Below are positions 1-5,664 of a DNA stretch of 5,664 nucleotides, one piece after another. Numbering within the stretch: position 1 is the first letter of the stretch; each line of letters opens with the position of its first letter. The DNA comes from Tepidisphaeraceae bacterium (GTDB lineage: Bacteria; Planctomycetota; Phycisphaerae; Tepidisphaerales; Tepidisphaeraceae), in NCBI GenBank assembly GCA_025450555.1, contig JANWHF010000168.1, positions 1 to 5,664 of the forward strand. The letters run 5' to 3'. The notes below the pieces were generated by a model. That model made no database searches. It saw only the letters and a program-made list of their open reading frames with translations, and was not told where the DNA came from. The position numbers were made by a program, and so were the translations under genes.

Positions 1-436
1 GGCCAATCGATGGGAAGGTCACGCGGCGGCTTAACGAGCAAAATTCATGCGTTGGTCGATAGCAATGGTCTGCCGGTAGGCTGGCGCTGAGCCCCGGGGA
101 GGCCCATGAGTTCGACTTGCGGGAAAACTGCTGTCTCGTCTGAAATCCGGGTCAATGCTGCTTGCGGACCGTGGCTATGATGCTGACTGGATCAGAGAGC
201 TTGCCATGAAGAAGGGCGCGTGGGCCAACATCCCGCCGAAAAGCAATCGCAGCGATCTGATCTGCTTCAGCCCTTATCTCTACCGCGCCCGCAACCGGGT
301 CGAGCGGTTCTTCAACAGGATAAAACAATGTCGCCGGGTTGCACCGCGCTACGACAGGCTTGCCGCCAACTACCTTGCCTTCGTTGAGCTTGCGTCAATC
401 AGGCTATGGCTGCGCCTTAATGAGTCCGCGTCCTGG
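1..436 (+). pseudogene. IS5-family (IS427-like) transposase remnant, 3' part, frameshifted
   Basis: This is the C-terminal part of a DDE transposase that would have moved an IS5-family insertion sequence. It is readable only by joining three frames. Frame 1 (from base 1) gives MGRSRGGLTSKIHALVD and stops at 88-90. Frame 3 (from 81) gives LALSPGEAHEFDL. Frame 2 (from 125) gives KLLSRLKSGSMLLADRGYD and onward. Both joins are explained by one-base deletions, near 79-80 and near 123-124. Two catalytic residues remain visible: Asp in LLADRGYD (codon 167-169) and Glu in RNRVERFFNRIKQ (codon 302-304), with the usual Lys seven residues on. The first Asp lies left of the window. Relatives usually stop just after the ESAS/ESTS motif. 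Here that position is TGG (434-436), probably a mutated TAG, so the frame reads through to 496 into DNA that belongs to the neighbouring oxidoreductase gene. Family assignment is confident; group-level naming is from memory. Confidence 0.85.
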
Positions 437-2774
437 ATGAAAGGGACGCCCTTTCCAATTGGCAAGCATAGGCGCGTAGAGGAAAAGACCCGCTGATCGG
501 ATCACAAAACTTGTTACTGATCAGCTTGCTGAAATTCATAGAAATGCCGTCTGCACCTGCCACGTTATCCGCCTGGTCGGACCAGCCGAATTGAGCGCAA
601 ACGACATCCTTTTCGAGGGTGCGATTGAATCTTGCGCGCGCCCGGATAGCCCCTTCGGGAGAACGGATGATGACCCAGTCAAGTTCCTCAATGTCGCGTA
701 CTCTCGCCGTATCGGGATGCACCTCGATGAGTGGATCTGGCATTTTGTTACGCAGACTGGGGAGATTTCGAAACTGACTATGGCAAAAATGGATCCATTT
801 GGCCGATGTCAGTTTCAATTGAAAGCCCTTTCGCCATTCTGGATGGTGGTCCACGCTGGCGGTGGGCGCCACATAGTCTGGCAAAGCCGACTGGCCAATA
901 TCGTGCAAGATCTGCGAATAGATTTCAACACGGCCGGTGGGCGTGGCAAAGCCATGCTGCCTGTATTTTCGATATTCCATCGCGAGAGGAAGCGCGACGC
1001 CTTCCGGATGCTCCCGCAGCGTCTCCAGCGTCACGCGCGACGGCTCCAGCATGTGCTCAATGCCTGCGTCGATATCGCCACTGAAGAATTGGTCCTCAAG
1101 ACCCAGGCGCTGCGCCAGCTCGAAAGCAATCCACGTATCCGAACGGGACTCGCCGCGCGGTGGCACGACCGCCTTCCGTAACTGCAAGAGCGCGTCGGCT
1201 TCCTGGCTTACGCGAAACCCATCCGCGATCCCTTCACGCTCCCATGCCGACGATACTGGCAATACCACGTCGGCTTCGCTGGCCATCGGGGTAAGGAACA
1301 AATCGCAATGGACATAGAAATCGAGTTTTCGTAGCGCGCGCACACCCTCATCGGGGCTGGGGCGGCTGAGCAGAAGATTAGATCCGAAAGCCACCAACCC
1401 TTTTACCGGGTATGGCTGTTCCTCGAGAATGGCCCGATACAGCTCACGCGTCGTGATCCAGCCGTTTTTCGCTGGACCGAGGGGGCGTTCCGTCAATCCG
1501 AGGGTTTTGGCGTGCTGCGCGGGAGAGATGAGGTCGCGGCCGAATACGTTGTTCAGTTTCGGCTTGGCAAAATAGACGTTCCCGCCCGGTGCATCGATGT
1601 CACCGGTGAGGGCATACAAAAGGCACATCGCCCGGCTGGTTTGCGTCGCATTGGTACTCTGCCCGACCCCGGACCATGCGTAGTAGGAAACCGGCCTGTG
1701 TGCATACAGCATTTTCGCGACAAGTCGAATCTGTTCGGCCGGCACGCCCGTAATCTGCTGCATTCTCTCGGGAGAATACGTCCGGCACAAGTTCGCGTAC
1801 AATTCGAACGCCGGCCGGCAGGTGATCTGGCCGTGCAATGTGTCGAGTTCAAACGTGCCAGCCAGGGAAAGTTGAAACGATGCGTCCTGTCGTGGTTCGC
1901 GACCGCAAACTACGGGGCGCCCGGCCGCCCCATCCCATGCCACGTAGTGGTCTGCACGGCCGTCTTCTTTCAAATCGGATTCGGCTAGGTAACGTCCATT
2001 GTCGTCCCGAATCAGAAACGGGCCGTTGCTCCAGGCAGAGATGAAATCACGATCGTACCATCCGCGTTCAATCATGACGCCGGCGATGCCCAATGCCAGC
2101 GCGCCATCGGTGCCCGGCCGCACCCGCAACCACTGGTCGGCCTTATGCGCCAATCCTACTTGCCGTGGATCGATGACGATGAGCTTCATGCCGCGCTTCT
2201 TCGCCTCAGCAATTGCCGAGGCTTGTGCCAACCAGCAGTTTGTCGGGTTGAATCCCCACAGCACCAGGCACCCGGTGCGTTTGAAATCCGGCATGCCGCT
2301 GTCGGCGCCAAAGGTGAAGGCGGTGGCGAAATCCTTGTGCCAATTGCAGACATGGGTCGTCGCAACCGCGTTAGGGCTGCCAAAACCATTGATCAGGCGG
2401 TAGATCCACGGCATTGCGTCGCTGATGGCGGTGCCGCTGGACGTGGTGACGCTGAAGGCGACAGCCTCGGGGCCGAACTGCTTCGCCGTTTCTTTCATGC
2501 GGCGGGCGGTGAAGCTCAGCGCCTCTTCCCACGAAATATCTTGCCACCCCGCGTCTGGGTCGCCCTTCGGGCGAGTTCTTTTAACGGGTGTCAACAGGCG
2601 ATCTGGGCTGTTAACAAGCTCGGGCGCTGCCTTGCCCTTGATGCAGAAATTCCTGCCGGTCGGATGGTTCGGGTCTGGATCGACCTTGGTCAAAACACCA
2701 TTTTCGACCGTGGAAACACACCCGCAATGTGAGATGCACAACGCACAGTATCCTCGGATACGCTGCAGAGTCAT
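417..2774 (-). CDS. Molybdopterin (bis-MGD) oxidoreductase, DMSO reductase family, substrate unknown
   Basis: This is a large Mo/W bis-MGD enzyme of 785 residues from the ATG at 2772-2774. An N-terminal 4Fe-4S site is formed by Cys10, Cys13, Cys17 and Cys44 (CALCISHC, then NFCIKG). The Molybdopterin domain spans about 60-510, with GFNPTN at 174-179, IDPR at 201-204, GSNLLLSRPS at 464-473 and ADVVLP at 501-506. The dinucleotide-binding domain spans about 655-776 and ends in DPISGSFPLRAY. Cys143, in THVCNWHKD, sits where this family places the Mo ligand. A Cys there is typical of polysulfide/thiosulfate reductases, periplasmic nitrate reductase and acetylene hydratase. No twin-arginine signal is present, so the protein should be cytoplasmic. 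No electron-transfer subunit or membrane anchor lies beside it, so it may act alone or with a partner encoded elsewhere. An in-frame TTG at 2805-2807 would add 11 residues; I prefer the ATG because the Fe-S motif starts nine residues later, as in relatives, and a GGA lies nine bases upstream. The last eight or so residues come from the adjoining transposon remnant. Confidence 0.9.
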   Translation of the reverse strand: MTLQRIRGYCALCISHCGCVSTVENGVLTKVDPDPNHPTGRNFCIKGKAAPELVNSPDRLLTPVKRTRPKGDPDAGWQDISWEEALSFTARRMKETAKQFGPEAVAFSVTTSSGTAISDAMPWIYRLINGFGSPNAVATTHVCNWHKDFATAFTFGADSGMPDFKRTGCLVLWGFNPTNCWLAQASAIAEAKKRGMKLIVIDPRQVGLAHKADQWLRVRPGTDGALALGIAGVMIERGWYDRDFISAWSNGPFLIRDDNGRYLAESDLKEDGRADHYVAWDGAAGRPVVCGREPRQDASFQLSLAGTFELDTLHGQITCRPAFELYANLCRTYSPERMQQITGVPAEQIRLVAKMLYAHRPVSYYAWSGVGQSTNATQTSRAMCLLYALTGDIDAPGGNVYFAKPKLNNVFGRDLISPAQHAKTLGLTERPLGPAKNGWITTRELYRAILEEQPYPVKGLVAFGSNLLLSRPSPDEGVRALRKLDFYVHCDLFLTPMASEADVVLPVSSAWEREGIADGFRVSQEADALLQLRKAVVPPRGESRSDTWIAFELAQRLGLEDQFFSGDIDAGIEHMLEPSRVTLETLREHPEGVALPLAMEYRKYRQHGFATPTGRVEIYSQILHDIGQSALPDYVAPTASVDHHPEWRKGFQLKLTSAKWIHFCHSQFRNLPSLRNKMPDPLIEVHPDTARVRDIEELDWVIIRSPEGAIRARARFNRTLEKDVVCAQFGWSDQADNVAGADGISMNFSKLISNKFCDPISGSFPLRAYACQLERASLSSRTRTH

Positions 2775-3172
2775 AGGACATCGTCCATATCGACAATCCA
2801 ACACCAAAATGTGGCCGCCATTGCCGAGGCGATCAAGTTAGTGAAAAAGTGCAGATACCCTTTTCTGTGACAAAACAGGTTCAGTCAATCACAACATCAT
2901 AGAAACTTGACGGGGATTACCCTCGAAAAAGATTACGCCCGCTGTCCAGGCCAGCCTTGCGTGGAGCTGATATGCGCAATGGACGTTACCTTGCTCTCTA
3001 ACCTTAACTTTCCGTCGAATGGTGTCGCCCATTCAGCCGCGTCAGCAATCCGTCCGTCAGTCTTGCGCCGTCGTGATGATCCTCATACAGGCGAGGGCGG
3101 CGTCCTAGTCGGTCGTAAACGTGTTTGGGAACTGCGCTCGAATTCGGCTATTTACGCTGGCAGAAGATACTG
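2775..3172. other. Divergent intergenic region, no gene recognised
   Basis: About 400 bases separate the start of the oxidoreductase (reading left) from the start of the methyltransferase (reading right), so promoters for both should lie here. I see no clear sigma-70 pair for either gene. TTGACG at 2907-2912 could be a -35 box for rightward transcription, but no good -10 follows at the right distance. TGTGA (2866-2870) and TCACA (2889-2893) form a short inverted repeat with an 18-base spacer, too wide for a standard CRP/FNR site. An open frame at 2907-3173 encodes no motif I recognise and has no convincing ribosome binding site, so it is not called. Confidence 0.5.
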
Positions 3173-3631
3173 ATGGGTTCGGCCATGCTCAAGCTGGCTC
3201 CGCCAATTTGGACGTTGATCTACATCCTGCTCTGCGTGGCGCTGAGCTGGTCGCTGGGCTGGCCAACCATTCCGGGCTTGCCGCTTCCGCCGCTGGGAAT
3301 AGCTTTTGTGGTGCTTGCCCTCATCCCCCCGGTCTGGGCTTTCGTCCTGTTCCGGCGTGAGGACACCGAAATCAACCCGACGTCGCCGGCCAATCGCAAA
3401 CTTGTCATCCGCGGTCCCTACCAGTTCACCCGTAACCCAATGTATCTGGGCCTGGTCACATTCTCTCTGGGCACTGCCGTATGGATCGGCTCCTGGCCAA
3501 TGCTCATGGCGCCTCTCGCCGTCTTCGCTACCGCCAATTGGGTTCACATCCCCTTCGAGGAAGCCAAGATGCGCCGCCAGTTCAGCGCGGCCTATGGCGA
3601 CTATGTCGCGCGGGTCCGGCGCTGGGTGTAA
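3173..3631 (+). CDS. Isoprenylcysteine/phospholipid methyltransferase-family membrane protein
   Basis: This is a 152-residue integral membrane protein of the PEMT/ICMT methyltransferase superfamily, which transfers a methyl group from S-adenosylmethionine to a lipid or lipid-like acceptor at the membrane. Hydrophobic segments lie at about 11-31 and 39-60, and a helical pair spans about 90-127. The family signature is clear: RGPYQFTRNPMY at 80-91, the Glu pair at 129-130 (FEEAKMRRQF), and a C-terminal YGDYVARVRRWV. These two motifs form the SAM-binding and catalytic face in characterised relatives. The ATG at 3173 has AGAAG six bases upstream. The ATG at 3185 (starting MLKLAPPIW) also fits the usual start of such proteins, and a TTG at 3125 is less likely. 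Bacterial members seldom have a proven acceptor, so the substrate is unknown; true prenylcysteine substrates are not expected in bacteria. It diverges from the oxidoreductase and is followed by a hairpin, so it is probably a single-gene transcript. Confidence 0.88.
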   Translation: MGSAMLKLAPPIWTLIYILLCVALSWSLGWPTIPGLPLPPLGIAFVVLALIPPVWAFVLFRREDTEINPTSPANRKLVIRGPYQFTRNPMYLGLVTFSLGTAVWIGSWPMLMAPLAVFATANWVHIPFEEAKMRRQFSAAYGDYVARVRRWV

Positions 3632-3633
3632 GG

Positions 3634-3665
3634 CGACACCGGGACATGGATTTGTCCCGGCATCG
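3634..3665 (+). terminator. Stem-loop after the methyltransferase gene, possible terminator
   Basis: A perfect 8-bp inverted repeat, CCGGGACA (3639-3646) and TGTCCCGG (3653-3660), encloses a 6-base loop. CGA (3634-3636) and TCG (3663-3665) extend it by three pairs across a 2x2 internal loop. It begins three bases after the TAA stop, where a terminator is expected. No T-run follows, so it is not a classic intrinsic terminator; it could assist termination or protect the 3' end of the message. Confidence 0.5.
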
Positions 3666-3719
3666 AGAGCAGGCACCCCGAATTGGCGGATCGAGAATTT
3701 CCCGACACTCGACCAGACG

Positions 3720-4140
3720 CAAAGCGCTGCGGCCTCTAGTCCGACGTCATTGGCCGCAACAGTCTCGGGCAAAGTCTGGCTGTTCACGCTTGGCCGGAGG
3801 ACGGCACGACGCCTAGCGGCACCAAGGTCGCTGAGGTCGGCCTGGTGCCAGTCTTCGCGGCGCCCAATATCTGGTGCGGATCAATTACGCTGGCGGTCCG
3901 TTCGGCTCAAAAATGCGGGTGCATTGACGTCGCGGCTCCGAGTCATTCTATGTGCTGGCTGGCCAGGCCGGCCAACGAACGACGCACGGCGAAAGCCGCA
4001 CGGAAGCTGGTTAGTTAATGGTCGGCCACGGTCCGGACATGCCATCGAGATATTCAGCAGCGGGACGACCGACCTGGATCATTCTGATGTTTCTGCTGGA
4101 TGCGACCAGACCGGCCCCGGTGCCGGCCAAGCTTGAGTGA
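3720..4140 (+). pseudogene. Cupin-domain protein pseudogene, multiply frameshifted
   Basis: This is the wreck of a small cupin protein, recognisable only by switching frames. Frame 3 from 3720 reads QSAAASSP. Frame 2 from 3743 reads DVIGRNSLGQSLAVHAWPED and continues to VGLVPVFAAP. Frame 1 from 3865 reads QYLVRINYAGGPFGSKMRVH, then TGA (3925-3927), then GSESFYVLAGQAGQRTTHGE to a TAG (4012-4014), then MVGHGPDMP. Frame 3 from 4047 reads EIFSSGTTDLDH. Frame 1 from 4084 reads LMFLLDATRPAPVPAKLE and ends at TGA 4138-4140. The GSE-FYVLAGQAG stretch is the typical first cupin barrel motif. The metal-binding HxH expected just before it is destroyed: after His, the next codons are TGA and CGT. Two nonsense codons and at least four indels rule out a working product. 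Ala-rich residues at the beginning suggest a mature N-terminus after a signal peptide, but no start codon or signal sequence is visible. The original substrate is unknown. Confidence 0.75.
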
Positions 4141-4250
4141 AAAACACGTCGCCTTGTGGTACGTCGCGTCATTTCACTGCGATGCGGAATTTCGGGGCAG
4201 GGCCGTAGTCAGGTGCGGCGCTTGGCAGATCGATCGGTTTTGCGCTTTCG

Positions 4251-4288
4251 TTGACTACTCAAAAGGCGCCAGCCCGCAAGTTAGTCAA
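4251..4288 (-). terminator. Stem-loop abutting the stop codon of the secreted-protein gene
   Basis: TTGACTA (4251-4257) and TAGTCAA (4282-4288) form a 7-bp inverted repeat, extended by CT/AG across one bulged base. A GGC/GCC mini-stem can form within the loop. Read leftward, the structure begins directly after the TGA stop of the 4289-4846 gene. It lies between converging units, so it may serve as a terminator, although neither side has a clear T-run. The rest of the 4141-4288 gap holds nothing that I recognise. Confidence 0.4.
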
Positions 4289-4846
4289 TCACCCCCGCGG
4301 ATGTTCACCTCGGGCGATCATCAGGTGATGTTCCTGGTGATGCATACCGCGGGTCATCACTCCGATGAATCCAAACGCCCGCAGCTTATTTAGATCTTTC
4401 GCGGGCACGACTACCGACATCACGGCCCCACTGTCCGTCTTCGCCGCTGTTATCTTCCAACCTCCGATGCCATTCATAATCGCAGCATGCGCCATCACCA
4501 TGCGCTGGATCGACTGCTTCACCTCGCCGTCGCCGTTTGCAGCAAACTTGATGCCACCATCGATTGGTGTACTTTGCACCTGGGCGCGAAGGGTGACGTT
4601 GTCCATGTCGATCAGGTGCTGTCGTAGCGCGCCAATGTCTACCTTGCTCCAGTCGGTCTTAGGATTCGATTCAAGGATCTCGACGATCTCCTGAATCGCC
4701 GCGAAGGCTCCTTGACCCGGTTGAGTGGGGACAGCGAGAGCGGATGTCGCTGGTCCCGCGGTCATGTCGCGATGATGATAACTGGACTGCGCATAGGCGC
4801 TAGCCGGCACACCCAGAGCAATAAGAATCGCGGCCACGCGGAACAT
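4289..4846 (-). CDS. Small secreted protein with His-rich C-terminal motif, function unknown
   Basis: I do not recognise a characterised family for this 185-residue protein. Residues 1-19 form a textbook Sec signal peptide: a positive residue at 3, a hydrophobic core, and ASAYA before Gln20 as the likely signal peptidase I site. The mature protein should therefore be periplasmic or secreted. It begins with a low-complexity linker containing YHHRDM (23-28). A folded domain follows from about 45 to 180, probably mixed helix and strand, containing DWSKVDIGALRQHLIDMD at 65-82 and the VVVPAKDLNKLRAFGF stretch at 145-160. Near the end, GMHHQEHHLMIARGEH (167-182) clusters five histidines, which could bind a metal such as copper, zinc or nickel; this is inference. 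There are no cysteines, so disulfides and lipidation are excluded. The start is secure: ATG at 4844-4846 with a near-perfect ribosome binding site. The gene stands alone, converging on the cupin wreck. Confidence 0.85.
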   Translation of the reverse strand: MFRVAAILIALGVPASAYAQSSYHHRDMTAGPATSALAVPTQPGQGAFAAIQEIVEILESNPKTDWSKVDIGALRQHLIDMDNVTLRAQVQSTPIDGGIKFAANGDGEVKQSIQRMVMAHAAIMNGIGGWKITAAKTDSGAVMSVVVPAKDLNKLRAFGFIGVMTRGMHHQEHHLMIARGEHPRG

Positions 4847-4851
4847 GGTAA

Positions 4852-4858
4852 CTCCTTT
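4852..4858 (-). promoter_or_regulatory. Strong ribosome binding site of the secreted-protein gene
   Basis: On the minus strand this reads AAAGGAG, five bases before the ATG at 4844-4846. It is the best Shine-Dalgarno match in the window. It fixes the start codon and suggests efficient translation. Confidence 0.85.
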
Positions 4859-4883
4859 GGTTACGTACCTCTTGTCATCGACC

Positions 4884-4890
4884 TATATAA
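4884..4890 (-). promoter_or_regulatory. Possible -10 element upstream of the secreted-protein gene
   Basis: On the minus strand this reads TTATATA, about 40 bases upstream of the start codon, in a locally AT-rich stretch. I see no good -35 hexamer at 16-18 bases; TTCGGC about 19 bases upstream is a weak candidate. The call rests on the AT-rich hexamer and its position only. Confidence 0.3.
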
Positions 4891-5259
4891 CGGAACATGA
4901 TCGATTTGGCCGAATTAAACCATATTTTGACGGGCTTGCGGCCCCGCGAGCGGCATTTCGACAGCGGCCAGCCCCGGTTCATCGCGGCGATCCGGTGAAG
5001 AATCATATGTCATTTTGGCAGGCTCGGTTCCTCTGGTCCGGCATCAGGCCGATGGGAACGCCAGGACGTACGCGAAGGCGTCTCTCAGAAGCTGCTCGCA
5101 ATATCCTGACCTCAGCAATATGTGGGCCGGTTATCTTGCTCATCAATTCCAGGGAGCGCGGCTTCGCGCGGAGTTCTCTCGTTACAGTGGCTAAAAAAGG
5201 CTCGACGCGTGGCCGGCCTGGAATGGCGCCAGGCACTGCCACCGTCGCGTGCAATTGAA

Positions 5260-5664
5260 CTACCTGAACAAAGCTCCCGTCATCATCGCAACGCAGGTCA
5301 CAAGTCCGGTTGCGGGTATCCATATCGGGACCGTGACATGCGGAGTATTCGAGGGAGCGCCGCGATACTTCAGCCGCAGCAAGGCGAGATTGACGAGCGC
5401 GAAGACTGCCAGTGTCGCCAGAGAGGTGCCTTCTGCAAGCGGCGTCAGCGGCACCAACAACGCCAACGGAACAACCATCCCGGCAATGCAGGCGGTGGCA
5501 ATCAGGGGCGTGCCGGTCCGGGAATGTACCCGCGCAAAAATCGCCGGGAGCTCGCCTTGGCGTGCGATCCCGTAGACAACCCGGGCCGCCATCGTCATCT
5601 GTGCAAGGATGGTGTTCAGCGTCGCCACGATGGCGATCGCGCTGATCGTCGCCGGACTGACACC
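5260..5664 (-). CDS. APC-family amino-acid permease, C-terminal part (partial)
   Basis: This is the last 134 residues of a cytoplasmic-membrane transporter of the APC (amino acid-polyamine-organocation) superfamily; the rest lies beyond the right edge, and the frame is open to base 5664. The visible part begins in a transmembrane helix (ISAIAIVATLNTILAQMTMA). The conserved cytoplasmic loop follows, RVVYGIARQGELPAIFARVH and then SRTGTP, which is diagnostic of the superfamily. Three more hydrophobic segments follow: about LIATACIAGMVVPLALLVPL, then TSLATLAVFALVNLALLRL, then IPATGLVTCVAMMTGALF. That matches the last helices of a 12-helix permease, with a short basic loop (RLKYRG) between the last two. 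The TAG stop at 5260-5262 gives a normal C-terminus, so this end is not truncated. An internal GTG at 5626-5628 is not the real start. The substrate, presumably an amino acid or amine, cannot be told from this part. Confidence 0.88.
   Translation of the reverse strand, partial: GVSPATISAIAIVATLNTILAQMTMAARVVYGIARQGELPAIFARVHSRTGTPLIATACIAGMVVPLALLVPLTPLAEGTSLATLAVFALVNLALLRLKYRGAPSNTPHVTVPIWIPATGLVTCVAMMTGALFR

Larger units (their letters stand above)
4847..5259. other. Intergenic region, no gene recognised
   Basis: About 410 bases separate the end of the permease gene from the start of the secreted-protein gene, both on the minus strand. Open frames exist on both strands (about 4845-5258 on plus, 5003-5323 on minus) but encode no motif I recognise, lack ribosome binding sites, and one starts inside the permease. 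A small hairpin can form at 4974-4995 (CCGG and ATCG paired with CGAT and CCGG, with a 3-base bulge and a 3-base loop). Downstream of the permease, a run of six A at 5193-5198 reads as six T in the permease direction, preceded by only weak pairing (AGGC/GCCT at 5198-5201 and 5216-5219). It is a doubtful terminator. Confidence 0.5.

Noticed and set aside
591..1181. Plus-strand open frame of 196 codons, and other plus-strand frames between 591 and 2841
   Set aside because: They lie antisense to the oxidoreductase, whose frame carries all expected motifs. They show no motifs of their own and are shadows of its GC-rich codon use.
417..2774. Naming the oxidoreductase acetylene hydratase, nitrate reductase or formate dehydrogenase
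   Set aside because: The fold and cofactor class are clear, but the catalytic Asp of acetylene hydratase is absent and no partner genes point to a nitrate or formate role. A specific name would be a guess.
3152..3787. Minus-strand open frame of 211 codons
   Set aside because: It is antisense to the methyltransferase and contains no recognisable domain.
3306..4136. Plus-strand open frame of 276 codons
   Set aside because: It overlaps the methyltransferase gene in another frame and then crosses the cupin wreck. Only short pieces (QSAAASSP and the 4047-4082 segment) match the cupin, so it is a chance frame, not a gene.
5193..5219. Intrinsic terminator of the permease gene
   Set aside because: There is a six-T run on the minus strand, but only a 4-bp stem with a long loop precedes it; too weak to list as a terminator.
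4845..5258. Plus-strand open frame of 137 codons in the gap before the permease
   Set aside because: It starts antisense to the start of the secreted-protein gene, lacks a ribosome binding site, and its composition shows no domain.
5003..5323. Minus-strand open frame of 106 codons overlapping the end of the permease
   Set aside because: It starts inside the permease in a different frame, has no ribosome binding site, and matches no family that I recognise.

Overview
The window looks like an accessory stretch of an alphaproteobacterial chromosome or plasmid. The clues are moderately high GC, an IS5-family (IS427-like) transposase, and several proteins whose style recalls sphingomonads or rhizobia. 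This assignment is an inference from protein style and was not tested by a search. Gene density is low for a bacterium. Two of the six gene-like units are wrecks, so the region appears to be eroding.

Layout, left to right. (1) At 1-436 is the 3' part of a decayed IS5-family transposase (+ strand), with two one-base deletions and a probable lost stop codon. (2) At 417-2774 (- strand) is a long intact gene for a cytoplasmic molybdenum bis-MGD oxidoreductase of the DMSO reductase family. It has a 4Fe-4S cluster and a probable Cys ligand to Mo; its substrate is unknown. Its reading frame ends inside the transposon remnant. (3) At 2775-3172 is a divergent intergenic region with no recognisable gene. 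(4) At 3173-3631 (+) is a small membrane methyltransferase of the isoprenylcysteine/phospholipid methyltransferase type, followed by a strong hairpin. (5) At about 3720-4140 (+) is a cupin pseudogene, reconstructable by moving between frames. (6) At 4141-4288 is a short non-coding gap holding a stem-loop that abuts the stop codon of the next gene. (7) At 4289-4846 (-) is a small secreted protein with a His-rich C-terminal motif and an excellent ribosome binding site. (8) At 4847-5259 I see no gene. (9) At 5260-5664 (-) is the C-terminal part of an APC-family amino-acid permease that runs off the window.

I see no operon. The genes are separated by long gaps, alternate in strand, and share no evident pathway. 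The oxidoreductase and the methyltransferase diverge from a shared upstream region. The cupin wreck and the secreted protein converge. I found no CRISPR array, tRNA, rRNA or defence module, and nothing that amounts to a clear new multi-gene system. The items most worth a second look are the uncharacterised Mo-enzyme, the transposon-supplied end of its gene, the cupin wreck, and the unassigned secreted protein.
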